Assembly: GCA_023476565.1 (NCBI GenBank)
Contig: JAMCVZ010000049.1
Coordinates: 1 to 46,692, forward strand
DNA from: Nitrospirota bacterium
GTDB lineage: Bacteria; Nitrospirota; Thermodesulfovibrionia; Thermodesulfovibrionales; Dissulfurispiraceae
Length of the DNA stretch: 46,692 bases
Reading direction: 5' to 3'
Of the stretch, positions 40,281 to 46,692 are shown piece after piece (the stretch's first letter is position 1; every line of letters begins with the position of its first letter). The position numbers were made by a program, and so were the translations under genes. Under the pieces are notes generated by a model. The model had not been told where the DNA came from, did not search any database, and saw only the letters and a program-made list of their open reading frames with translations.

Positions 40281-41204
40281 TTACTTTTTCAGGTACTTCA
40301 TCTGGATGTTCGCCTTTATGAGCCAATCACCTTCGGCCCTCTGTGGTACGATCTTTTTAATTTCCGATGCAATATGTTCAACATCGTTCGATTGGGTGGC
40401 AAGTTCCCGGGCCTTTTCATCAAAGGTAATAAGATAGTTCCTCATGTCCTCCACATCTTTTTTGCCCGAAACCGGCCCGTGTCCAGGGATAATGACGGCT
40501 GGATCCAACGCCGCGATAGAATCGAGCACTTCTGTCCAACTCTCGATCTCACCGTCTCCCATGTACGGATGATAGCCTGTAAACAGGACATCACCGGCGA
40601 ACAGTATCTTTTTATCCGGCAGGTAGACCAGGATGCTGTCGTCCGTATGCGAAGGCCCGGCATAAATCAATTCCACTTTCTGATTGCCGAGATCTACTTC
40701 CATTCTCTCGCTGAAAGTCAGAACAGGGTATACAATCTTTGTTCCTTCCATATCCTTTTCCGTAAGGCCATATGCCTTTGCGTTTTTCAAGGCATTTTCG
40801 CTGTTGCTTTCCATGTTCTTTTTACAGTTCTCGTGGGAGATGATTACCGCCCCCAGTCTCCTGAAGTCGGCATTTCCGAAGGTATGGTCAAGGTGAGAGT
40901 GCGTATTGACCACATATCTGATCGGTTTATCCGAGATCGCCCGGATGTCTTTGATAAACCGCTTCGCCTCTTTCGAGGAAACAAGCGTATCGACAACAAG
41001 GATGCCGTTTTTCCCTATAATGATTCCCGCGTTTGCGCCGAAGCTGTTCTGCGGAGAGCTGCCTTTAACATTGACATACGAGTAAACATTATCGGCTATC
41101 TTCGTCAATCCGCTCTGGGCAGGCGCAGCCCGGCCCATTGTTACGGAGCCAACAAGTACGAACACTAAAACGAAAAGCATGGTTCTCAATGATTCCTTTC
41201 TCAT
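40281..41204 (-). CDS. Secreted metallo-beta-lactamase-fold hydrolase
   Basis: From the ATG at 41204 (GAGGAGG 5 nt upstream) the product is 307 residues. A signal peptide (~8-27) is followed by an MBL domain: NTHSHLDH (zinc site), later His in SHTDD, Asp in LFAGDVLF and His in IIPGHGPV. The family includes quinoprotein-associated and glyoxalase-like hydrolases exported to the periplasm; the substrate is unknown. Neighbours are the methyltransferase fragment upstream and transporter remnants downstream. A longer open frame to 41231 overlaps the methyltransferase fragment and is less likely. Confidence 0.85.
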   Translation of the reverse strand: MRKESLRTMLFVLVFVLVGSVTMGRAAPAQSGLTKIADNVYSYVNVKGSSPQNSFGANAGIIIGKNGILVVDTLVSSKEAKRFIKDIRAISDKPIRYVVNTHSHLDHTFGNADFRRLGAVIISHENCKKNMESNSENALKNAKAYGLTEKDMEGTKIVYPVLTFSERMEVDLGNQKVELIYAGPSHTDDSILVYLPDKKILFAGDVLFTGYHPYMGDGEIESWTEVLDSIAALDPAVIIPGHGPVSGKKDVEDMRNYLITFDEKARELATQSNDVEHIASEIKKIVPQRAEGDWLIKANIQMKYLKK

Positions 41205-41227
41205 CTCATCCTCCTCATGAATTTTCA

Positions 41228-41521
41228 TCAATGAATGCCGCCCTTTATACTATACCGAATCGAGCCGGCAATTCTTTTATTTAACTCCGCAGTCAGGATA
41301 TTCTTTTTGCTGAAGTCTTCCCGCACCAGTTCAACAGTAAGTTTTCCCGTGCCACAGCCGATATCGAGGATTGAATCGGATTCGCATATCTTCGCCAGAT
41401 CGATCAGTTCTCTTCCTGCATCAACCTGCGGAGCTTTAGCTGCATCGTACTTTTCGGCATCCTGTATGGAGGTATTTTTACCGATTGCACTGCTGTTCCG
41501 CATAAATTCCGCTACTCTCAT
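41228..41521 (-). CDS. Truncated class I SAM methyltransferase (N-terminal part)
   Basis: The 97-residue product contains the SAM-binding motif SILDIGCGTGKLTVEL (~50-65) after a helical N-terminus, then ends with RIAGSIRYSIKGGIH, far short of the ~200-250 residues of complete enzymes. It has a good ribosome site (GGAGG, 5 nt spacing). It probably lacks activity by itself. An intrinsic terminator lies just upstream, suggesting that expression is controlled by attenuation. It may be a decayed gene whose 3' part was lost next to the MBL gene. Confidence 0.6.
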   Translation of the reverse strand: MRVAEFMRNSSAIGKNTSIQDAEKYDAAKAPQVDAGRELIDLAKICESDSILDIGCGTGKLTVELVREDFSKKNILTAELNKRIAGSIRYSIKGGIH

Positions 41522-41553
41522 GTCATCCTCCTTTTCAGCAACAGTAACAAAAA

Positions 41554-41581
41554 AAGGCCACGGTGTTTGTTCCGTGGCCTT
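41554..41581 (-). terminator. Intrinsic terminator / attenuator before the methyltransferase fragment
   Basis: Perfect 10-bp arms AAGGCCACGG (41554-41563) and CCGTGGCCTT (41572-41581) enclose an 8-nt loop. On the minus strand the stem is followed by seven Ts. It lies 33 nt before the methyltransferase ATG. On the plus strand the stem is followed by CGGGTTTTT, so it may also work that way. Confidence 0.85.
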
Positions 41582-41742
41582 CGGGTTTTTCTGGTTATCT
41601 GACTAACAGCTAATAGAATCCCCCTCCAGCCACGGCATTGACATGCCATGCTGCTTTAAGGAGTATCTTCGCTATCAGCAGATTTGTATAAAGCATGTTT
41701 AGAATATACGCAGAATTCCTGGGAATGTCAAGAAATTTTTGC
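41582..41742 (-). promoter_or_regulatory. Leader with a possible antiterminator (candidate attenuator or riboswitch)
   Basis: Upstream of the terminator, on the minus strand, the 160-nt leader contains CCGTGGC (plus-strand positions ~41630-41637), which can pair with the GGCCACGG half of the terminator stem. GGCATG with CATGCC-like and CAGC/GCTG pairings offer other stems. This is the architecture of a transcription attenuator. I could not match it to a known riboswitch class (SAM, SAH, cobalamin, Moco, glycine and fluoride were considered). Confidence 0.4.
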
Positions 41743-42183
41743 TCACGTCTTATCCCTGTTCAAAATCAAATCCACCATGGTCGTTTTCGGCTGATTGAAA
41801 AGGATTTTTACCCGCTCCCTGTATTCATCGGGGTGAATATGCTCCTGATGGGTGCCTATGACAATTTTAATATCCGGATATGCCTTCTCCAACTCTGCCT
41901 TGTACTTCTCTTTAAACGGGCACAAAGCTTTCATGCAATAGGTGAAGTGAATTGCGTTCACCTTAAATTCGGTGAGGGCCCTGATCCGCTGGAGCAGTTT
42001 ATCAGCACCGGTGAGCGTGGGGCACCCCGGGCAGTTGATAATCCCTATCAGGTCCAAAGGTTCGTTTGCGGGATAATCGGCAAACGCCCCCCTTCTTTTA
42101 CGGAGATCCGACAGGCAGCCTGCTGATGAACATCCCAAATCCTGTGTTGCATTTGAGCAGGTAAGTATCCCGATACGGGCCAT
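41743..42183 (-). CDS. CGGC-domain protein
   Basis: The 146-residue protein matches the CGGC-domain family: ILTCSNATQDLGCSSAGCL at the N-terminus, a central INCPGCPTL (variant of the name-giving CGGC), and a Cys pair in HFTYCMKALCPF with an acidic/His C-terminus (GTHQEHIHP). The conserved Cys residues suggest metal or cluster binding; biochemical function is not established. It follows the QueG-like gene after 4 nt, so the two are co-transcribed and may share a metabolic role. The transcript likely ends at, or reads past, the attenuator at 41554-41581. Confidence 0.85.
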   Translation of the reverse strand: MARIGILTCSNATQDLGCSSAGCLSDLRKRRGAFADYPANEPLDLIGIINCPGCPTLTGADKLLQRIRALTEFKVNAIHFTYCMKALCPFKEKYKAELEKAYPDIKIVIGTHQEHIHPDEYRERVKILFNQPKTTMVDLILNRDKT

Positions 42184-42187
42184 TTGA

Positions 42188-42895
42188 CTACCTCCGTTTT
42201 GTCTTCCTCCCGAAAGGGCATACTTTTATGCATACGCCGCATATCAGTGCGCCTACATCAGGTATTCTCTTAAACTCGCACAACCTGCGATAACATTTAT
42301 CCAAATGAATTGCCTCACCCCTGTTTTCATAACGGCTGTCTGTCGAAACATTCTTAATTGCAGAAGCAGGGCATGCCTCCGTGCATTCCCTGCATGTTCC
42401 GCACCTGTTTTTTATCGGGCGGTCAGCAGCAAGCGGCATATCAGTGAGCACGGTGGCCAGTCTGATCCTCGGCCCGTATTCCGGGCTTACGATGAGGAGG
42501 CTCTTCCCCTGCCATCCGATCCCCGCCATCCGCGCAACCGCTTTATGGGAGATGGATCCGAGGAGATTGGTTTCATCAATAATATGAGAAGCCGGAACGG
42601 CTGAGGCAGTGAATCCTCTTTCGCCTATCCACCTGACGACCCCGGCAGTAAGGGCATCCAGGGATGCATTAACTTTTCTGTAATGTTGCGCATATTCGGA
42701 TGTTGGTCCACCGGAGATACCAATGATTACGGCATCGTCAAGTCTGATTGCAACTGAGATTGCACGGCTGTAAGTATCCAAAAGGTCTTGCGGGATAACG
42801 GTCCAGCCTTTCTTAAACGGCTCCAGGTCGGCGATGCCGCAAAGATCTGCGCCGCTGATTTTACAGAAGTTTTTCAGGTCTGATGTTATGTCCAT
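42188..42895 (-). CDS. QueG-like (epoxyqueuosine reductase-like) 4Fe-4S protein
   Basis: From the ATG at 42895 the protein is 235 residues. It has an N-terminal domain as in QueG and reductive-dehalogenase-like cobalamin enzymes (SGADLCGIADLEPF) and RMAGIGWQGKSLLIVSPEYGP. Two cluster motifs follow, CGTCRECTEACPASAI and CGVCIKVCPFG, plus further Cys. It is shorter than QueG (~350) and lacks the C-terminal HEAT repeats, so true queuosine activity is doubtful. The longer open frame to 43045 has no ribosome site. It overlaps functionally with the CGGC gene 4 nt downstream. Confidence 0.8.
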   Translation of the reverse strand: MDITSDLKNFCKISGADLCGIADLEPFKKGWTVIPQDLLDTYSRAISVAIRLDDAVIIGISGGPTSEYAQHYRKVNASLDALTAGVVRWIGERGFTASAVPASHIIDETNLLGSISHKAVARMAGIGWQGKSLLIVSPEYGPRIRLATVLTDMPLAADRPIKNRCGTCRECTEACPASAIKNVSTDSRYENRGEAIHLDKCYRRLCEFKRIPDVGALICGVCIKVCPFGRKTKRR

Positions 42896-43058
42896 AGATA
42901 ACCTTAATTCAAAAAATCTTTCTGAAAAGAGCAGAAATATCCCGGCCAGGGACGAATTGCCTCTGCCTTTATATCTTACCGGGATAGATATGAATGGCCA
43001 ACACTTGTATATGTTATAATTTTCACAAAGGCATAGCAAGTACAATTATGGCTCCAAC

Positions 43059-44330
43059 TCAAAAAAGCGTCGCCGGCCCCTTTACCTCTTTTCTCTCCAC
43101 CTCCTCAAATATCTTTATCTTCCCGAATTCACCGTCAAACCCCGGCGCAATATACACATTCCCGGAACGCATTCTCGATATGGCCTCCCTGATGAGCGGA
43201 GAGCCGGCTTTTTCAATATCATTCAGCGGAACATCCATGAGGATTTTAAATTCATTGCCGAGTTTTTCCAAAAGGCCGAGATATTCGTTGTTTACCTTTT
43301 TGCTGCTAACGCCGACTTTCAGGGCTTCCGCAAGTATCCCGGGCAGGGGAATTATCGAATGAAACGGCGGACGGCTTTTCGGCTTGAAACCTTCCCCCCT
43401 GTCCGCAAGCTTTCCAACCCTGTGCATGACTCCTACCGTCAACCGCTTTCCGCATACAGGGCAGAGATAATTATGCCTCACCGTTTCTTGCGGGGAAAAG
43501 CTTACGCCGCACAATCTGTGGCCGTCGTAATGATATTTTCCTTCTTCGGGAAAGAATTCTATGGTCCCGCTAAAGCCTTTTTTTGTTTTAATCGCATCTA
43601 TAATTCCCTTATAGGAGATTCCCGTATCAAAGATATTCGCTTCGCGCCCGATCTTGGCCGGCGAATGGGCATCTGAATTGGAGATAAGGGTTATTCTGTC
43701 GAGGTCCGAGAGTCGCCAGTTCATCGCCGGGTCTGACGAAAGCCCGGTCTCTATGGCGTGAATATGCGGGGCCAGCTCCTCAAAACATTCCTCAAGTGAA
43801 TCGAAACCCGACTCCGCGCCGAAGACCGAGAAATGCGGTGTCCACGCGTGGGCGGGGACAAGCAGTGCGTCGGGGCATGCATCGAGCATGACCTTCAGGA
43901 GATCCTTTGCATCCATGCCCAGTATCGGCCTGCCGTCGGCGTTGAGGTTCCCGATCCTTGCGAGGGCCGTGTTCAGGCGTGCGGCGGCGGCGAAATCGGT
44001 GACGAAGATGAGGGAATGTATCTTCCGCGTCCTTCCATTCTTACTGTAGATACAGCTTATCTCGACCGAGAGGAGAGAAAATACTTCGGCCCTGCATGAG
44101 CCGGGGATGCCCTCGATCCGGTATTCCTTTTTGAGGCGAAACAAGCCGTTCCCCGAGGATTCGAGCTTTTCGTTCAGTTCCTTGAACCACTTCGGATGTG
44201 TAAAGTCGCCCGTCCCGATCACCGTAATTCCCTTGAGCTGGGCCCATTTCCAGATGCTTTCAGGCGACATATCCCTGCTGGTGGCCCTTGAATATCTCGA
44301 ATGGATGTGGAGGTCGGCAATAAAACGCAT
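43059..44330 (-). CDS. Endonuclease Q family PHP-domain protein
   Basis: The 423-residue protein has an N-terminal PHP phosphoesterase domain: ADLHIHSRYS, TGDFTHP, the PAHAWTPHFSVFG segment, and ISNSDAHSP. A zinc motif follows (CGVSF... with CPVCGKRL, ~270-295), then an RPPFHSIIPLPGILAEAL region typical of the TIGR00375/EndoQ group. Archaeal EndoQ nicks DNA 5' of deaminated bases; a bacterial homologue is expected to act in DNA repair. Length and domains are complete. It is the first gene upstream of the QueG-like gene but 14 nt beyond that gene's longer frame, so coupling is uncertain. Confidence 0.88.
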   Translation of the reverse strand: MRFIADLHIHSRYSRATSRDMSPESIWKWAQLKGITVIGTGDFTHPKWFKELNEKLESSGNGLFRLKKEYRIEGIPGSCRAEVFSLLSVEISCIYSKNGRTRKIHSLIFVTDFAAAARLNTALARIGNLNADGRPILGMDAKDLLKVMLDACPDALLVPAHAWTPHFSVFGAESGFDSLEECFEELAPHIHAIETGLSSDPAMNWRLSDLDRITLISNSDAHSPAKIGREANIFDTGISYKGIIDAIKTKKGFSGTIEFFPEEGKYHYDGHRLCGVSFSPQETVRHNYLCPVCGKRLTVGVMHRVGKLADRGEGFKPKSRPPFHSIIPLPGILAEALKVGVSSKKVNNEYLGLLEKLGNEFKILMDVPLNDIEKAGSPLIREAISRMRSGNVYIAPGFDGEFGKIKIFEEVERKEVKGPATLF

Positions 44331-44651
44331 CAGGAATTATAGCACGGGGACATCCTTTTCGGCTGGAATGCAAGAGCCCCGGTACAAGCCGGGGCCCGGT
44401 AGGCTGAAGATATGCTTCTTCTATCTCTGCATCCTTTCGTCCTTGTTCTGTATGCGTTCGCCCTGGCGCTGCATCCGCTCTCCGCGGCGCTCCCTTTTTT
44501 CGCCTCTCTTTCCTCCTGCATTTTTTCAAAAACTTGGCACTACTATATGCGAGTAACGCCACAATTTCAAGGGGTGACCTGCCTGCCGTAAGAATAGTAT
44601 TGACAAAACCAACGACCTCTGATAAAAAATCACTGGGAGGGTGCTTCCGGC
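44331..44651. other. Divergent intergenic region with hairpin and rcoM promoter
   Basis: It contains a hairpin (GCCCCGG 44376-44382 with CCGGGGC 44389-44395, no U-tract) and, on the minus strand, a Gln/Arg/Glu-rich open stretch (RGERMQRQGERIQNKDERMQ, ending near 44410). That stretch lacks a start codon and resembles the tail of a small basic protein, so it may be a remnant. Confidence 0.45.
44600..44628 (+). promoter_or_regulatory. Sigma70-like promoter of the rcoM-like gene
   Basis: Consensus TTGACA (44600-44605), 17-bp spacer, TAAAAA (44623-44628, four of six matches to TATAAT). The ribosome site GGGAGG follows at 44635-44640, leaving an 11-nt spacing to the ATG. Confidence 0.6.
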
Positions 44652-45356
44652 ATGCAAATCCTGAAGGATTGTTTGAATGTAGGTCTGGTTCTCCTTTCAT
44701 CCGATTTTTGTGTTATCGGCATGAACAAGCTTGCCAGCCAGATGCTGGGCCCGGCCATGGAAGAGCTGGGAAAATCCGTTTTCCACTACCATCCCCGCAA
44801 GAGCCATTCGAAGATTAAATGCCTGTTGAGTGAATCACGGGTCCATCCGAATATCCCGACAACCATGGTCATTGACGTATTGAACAAGGCGCTCATTATC
44901 AATGTCTCCGAGGTCGCCCTGAAAAAGCCCTGGAAGCCCCTATTCGCAATGACATTCGTGGATATCACCGACCAGGTCGGCGCCGAAACGAATCCTGATA
45001 CCGGCATGATGGAATTGAAGAAGTTCCCCATATGCAGCAAGGGCTCGCTGCGGTTTCTGGACATGCAGTCAATATATTTCATCCGGTCGGATGCCAATTA
45101 TTGCAGGATATTCACCGAGACCGGCTCCTATCACCTCCAGTTTACCCTGAAGAATATCCTTAAACGGTACGCGGGATTGAAATTCTTCCGCGTGCATAAA
45201 AGTTTCATCGTCAACATCGACCATATCCGGAGGGTCGAACGTGACCCCCGGGGGCATACCGCAATTATCTTCGACAGGGAAACGATTCCCCATGTGCCGG
45301 TAGCCCGCCGGAAGCTGCACGAGCTTAAAAATATCTTAGAGCCTCTAACAAAATGA
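44652..45356 (+). CDS. RcoM-like PAS-LytTR transcription regulator (probable CO sensor)
   Basis: The 234-residue protein has an N-terminal PAS domain (~4-107) and a C-terminal LytTR DNA-binding domain (~124-230; QSIYFIRSDANYCRIFT, FFRVHKSFIVNIDHI, VPVARRKLHELKNIL). In RcoM a heme is bound by a His in an LHPEKSRDKL-like segment and by a Met before an F-x-D-V-T-D strand. Here HYHPRKSHSKIKCLL gives His47 and AMTFVDITD gives Met100 at the matching places (alignment from memory). RcoM activates CO-metabolism genes when CO replaces Met. The gene lies just upstream of cooF and cooS in the same direction, which supports this assignment. Confidence 0.8.
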   Translation: MQILKDCLNVGLVLLSSDFCVIGMNKLASQMLGPAMEELGKSVFHYHPRKSHSKIKCLLSESRVHPNIPTTMVIDVLNKALIINVSEVALKKPWKPLFAMTFVDITDQVGAETNPDTGMMELKKFPICSKGSLRFLDMQSIYFIRSDANYCRIFTETGSYHLQFTLKNILKRYAGLKFFRVHKSFIVNIDHIRRVERDPRGHTAIIFDRETIPHVPVARRKLHELKNILEPLTK

Positions 45357-45374
45357 GCTTTTGTGCATTAAAAT

Positions 45375-45425
45375 CCCTCCTAACCTCCCTTTGCCGAAGG
45401 GAGGAATTCCCCTCGTGAGGGGAGA
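45375..45425. repeat. Palindromic MITE-like hairpin pair after rcoM, possible terminator
   Basis: CCTCCCTT/AAGGGAGG (45384-45391, 45397-45404) and CCCCTC/GAGGGG (45409-45414, 45417-45422), then ATTTTCATTTTG. The CCCTCC/GGAGGG style is a common dispersed bacterial repeat and can terminate transcription of rcoM. Confidence 0.55.
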
Positions 45426-45650
45426 TTTTCATTTTGTTATGGATTCTTAGGCATTATCTAAGAGCTCACCGTAAAAAGCTGCAATTGCTCACCCTTCGTT
45501 GTAAAAAACCATAAACTATGAGCCCTGGGTTATAAGCGATTCTGCCGATTATCATACCAAATCGACCGTTCGTCATTTTTTTCTTCATATGCGCTGCGAA
45601 TTAATTTATCTTAGAGGTAAGAGATAGAGAGGTGAAAGGAGGCGCTCATT
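45426..45650. other. Regulatory interval upstream of cooF
   Basis: About 225 non-coding bases before cooF. A string ACCGTTCGT at 45565-45573 fits the generic LytTR recognition pattern (W-M-M-GTT-N-R-K) and could be half of a binding site for the upstream regulator; I found no convincing second copy at the usual spacing. The ribosome site GGAGG at ~45638 precedes the cooF ATG by 8 nt. Confidence 0.3.
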
Positions 45651-46244
45651 ATGAAAAAGGTTTTTGTCGACGTTGCCATTGAAAGGTGCACAGCCTGCAA
45701 GTCCTGTGAGATTGCCTGTGCAGTGGAACATTCTTCTTCCAGAAATCTCTTTGCCGCCATCTTTGAGACACCCGCGCCCAAAAAGAGGATTCATGTGGAA
45801 AAGGCTCTTTCTTTCTCATATCCAGCGAAATGTATGCACTGCGTTGATGCGCCGTGCATCATGGCATGTCCCACTGGAGCGATGTGTAGGGATCCGGAAG
45901 TCGGCAGCGTTATGGTCAACGAAGACAGGTGCATGGGGTGCTGGATGTGTGCCATGGGCTGCCCTTTTGGTGCAATATCCACAGATTCGGAAAAAGGGAT
46001 AGCGGTGAAATGCGACTTTTGCAAATCACGGCTAAAAGAAGGAAAAGATCCTGCATGTGTGGAGGTATGTCCGACTCATGCTCTCTCTTGTGGGGAGCCG
46101 GAGGAACTTTCAAAAGAGAAGAGGCTGCATACCGCGCAAAGGGTTGCCGTGGCAGTGTGTATGGAAAAAGAGGAAAGGTCGAAAACGACACCGCTGGACA
46201 TTTTAAGAGAATTCTGGGGCCTCAAAAAGCTGAGGTATAGTTAG
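45651..46244 (+). CDS. cooF: CooF-like 4Fe-4S electron-transfer protein
   Basis: The 197-residue protein has four cluster-type Cys motifs in the HycB/CooF order: CTACKSCEIACAVEH, CMHCVDAPCIMACP, CMGCWMCAMGCPFG and CDFCKSRLKEGKDPACVEVCP. CooF accepts electrons from CO dehydrogenase and passes them to a hydrogenase or other acceptor. It lies 12 nt before cooS and downstream of the CO-sensor gene. The C-terminal tail (ILREFWGLKKLRYS) matches the family. No hydrogenase genes are seen in the window. Confidence 0.92.
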   Translation: MKKVFVDVAIERCTACKSCEIACAVEHSSSRNLFAAIFETPAPKKRIHVEKALSFSYPAKCMHCVDAPCIMACPTGAMCRDPEVGSVMVNEDRCMGCWMCAMGCPFGAISTDSEKGIAVKCDFCKSRLKEGKDPACVEVCPTHALSCGEPEELSKEKRLHTAQRVAVAVCMEKEERSKTTPLDILREFWGLKKLRYS

Positions 46245-46256
46245 GGGAGGTATCTG

Positions 46257-46564
46257 ATGGCAATGAAAACACTGGATAGGGCTTCACAGATTTTGATAAA
46301 TAAGGCAGGGGAACTGGGTATAGAAACAGGGTTTGACAGACTTGAAAGCCAGTTGCCCCAGTGCGGATTTGGACAGCTTGGGACATGCTGCCGGATGTGT
46401 TATATGGGGCCATGCCGCATAGATCCTTTTGGAGAGGGTGCTGTGAAAGGGGTGTGTGGTGCTTCTGCCGACACTATTGTATGTAGAAACCTTTTAAGGG
46501 AGGAGGTGGGAGGAGCCGCCTCGCATGTGGGGCATGCCCGACATGTAGCACTTGCTTTTAAAAA
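46257..46564 (+). pseudogene. cooS: Ni-CO dehydrogenase catalytic subunit, interrupted by an IS
   Basis: The N-terminal ~100 residues are clear CooS: LDRASQILINKAGELGIETG, LPQCGFGQLGTCCRMCYMGP (cluster-binding Cys), PCRIDPFGEG, GVCGASADTIV and the following HARHVALAF. After this the frame leaves the family and ends at 46631 inside IS-like sequence, so the C-cluster half of the ~630-residue enzyme is missing here. The right half might lie beyond the window if the element is simply inserted. As seen, the CO dehydrogenase is inactivated. Alternatively, the break is an assembly join. Confidence 0.82.
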
Positions 46565-46692
46565 GGGGTCTTCGCGTAATCGAGTGGGTGATTTTGAGCA
46601 ATTTTTATACCTCCGGCAACATACAGGTTAACACTTTCAGTCGGAGATACTCCTCATCACGTAGCCCATATGCTCTTCTCTGTATCACCCTG
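46565..46692. mobile_element. End of an insertion sequence (left terminus), runs off the window
   Basis: The cooS homology stops just before GGGGTCTTCGCG (from 46565), which resembles an IS terminal inverted repeat. A transposase-like C-terminus is encoded on the minus strand and ends 40 nt inside. The family is probably ISL3-like, but this is a weak guess. Confidence 0.6.
46605..46691 (-). CDS. Transposase, C-terminal fragment (partial)
   Basis: On the minus strand an open stretch of 28 codons ends at 46605 with RRAYGLRDEEYLRLKVLTC and MLPEV. This is the style of the C-terminus of some IS transposases (basic RAYG with a following LRLKVL helix). The start is off the window. It supports an IS insertion in cooS; the exact IS family cannot be set from this length. 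Confidence 0.55.
   Translation of the reverse strand, partial: RVIQRRAYGLRDEEYLRLKVLTCMLPEV

Noticed and set aside
40215-41168. Plus-strand 317-codon open frame opposite the MBL hydrolase
   Set aside because: Shadow of the MBL gene, whose HSHLDH and other motifs and signal peptide make it the real gene.
44260-44700. Minus-strand 146-codon open frame upstream of endonuclease Q
   Set aside because: It overlaps the endonuclease start and the rcoM promoter, and its composition is shadow-like; only a remnant-like stretch is noted.
1-46692. CRISPR arrays, tRNA or rRNA genes
   Set aside because: No regularly spaced identical repeats with unique spacers and no cloverleaf or rRNA-like segments were seen.

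Overview
This window looks like a chromosomal segment of a Gram-negative, probably anaerobic bacterium. The supporting genes are Kdo/LPS genes, capsule-export genes, type IV pilus ATPases, an ADP-forming acyl-CoA synthetase and a CO dehydrogenase locus. The mix resembles Nitrospirota (Thermodesulfovibrionia-like) or related deep lineages; that placement is inference from gene content. No rRNA, tRNA or CRISPR array was seen.

Layout. 1-2641: polysaccharide export (SLBB) and Wzz genes, minus strand. 3080-4190: XRE regulator and an AbrB/PIN toxin-antitoxin pair. 4347-9636: minus-strand sugar-phosphate operon, aldolase > phosphoglycerate kinase > two dissimilar phosphofructokinases. 9721-13107: a radical SAM gene carrying a perfect in-frame 651-bp tandem duplication, then comM broken by a 320-bp tandem duplication. 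13215-20764: an inserted island between two ~590-bp direct copies of the comM 3' end. It carries a DUF433/DUF5615 toxin-antitoxin pair, a HTH gene and, at its core, a two-gene cassette. The first cassette gene encodes a 1534-aa protein with two GHKL-ATPase-like modules around a phosphoribosyltransferase-like module. The second encodes a receiver-like domain fused to a calcineurin-type phosphoesterase. This is the best candidate here for an undescribed signalling or conflict system.

21358-28637: a GalT-like protein lacking the nucleophilic His, a 5'-truncated NapH/NapG-like ferredoxin gene with a small ferredoxin, then an envelope operon (kdsA, coiled-coil protein, kdsD, a DUF1016 nuclease, kdsC, pgsA, plsY). 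28732-32834: queC (with two in-frame palindromic insertions), ADP-forming acyl-CoA synthetase and a BioD-like/DRTGG protein. 32888-39862: response regulator and giant hybrid kinase (minus), pilB and pilT (plus). 39863-44330: transporter remnants, MBL hydrolase, methyltransferase fragment behind a probable attenuator, CGGC protein, QueG-like protein, endonuclease Q. 44652-46692: RcoM-like PAS-LytTR CO sensor, cooF and cooS, the latter cut off by an insertion sequence at the right edge.

A theme unnoticed by gene calling is a set of imperfect palindromes whose arms have a roughly 7-nt period. They lie after comM, after the acyl-CoA synthetase gene, between the DRTGG and response-regulator genes, between pilB and pilT, and twice inside queC. 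Their sequences differ but the architecture is shared, they often supply the last codons or stop of neighbouring genes, and one heptad has been gained or lost between the two comM-end copies.
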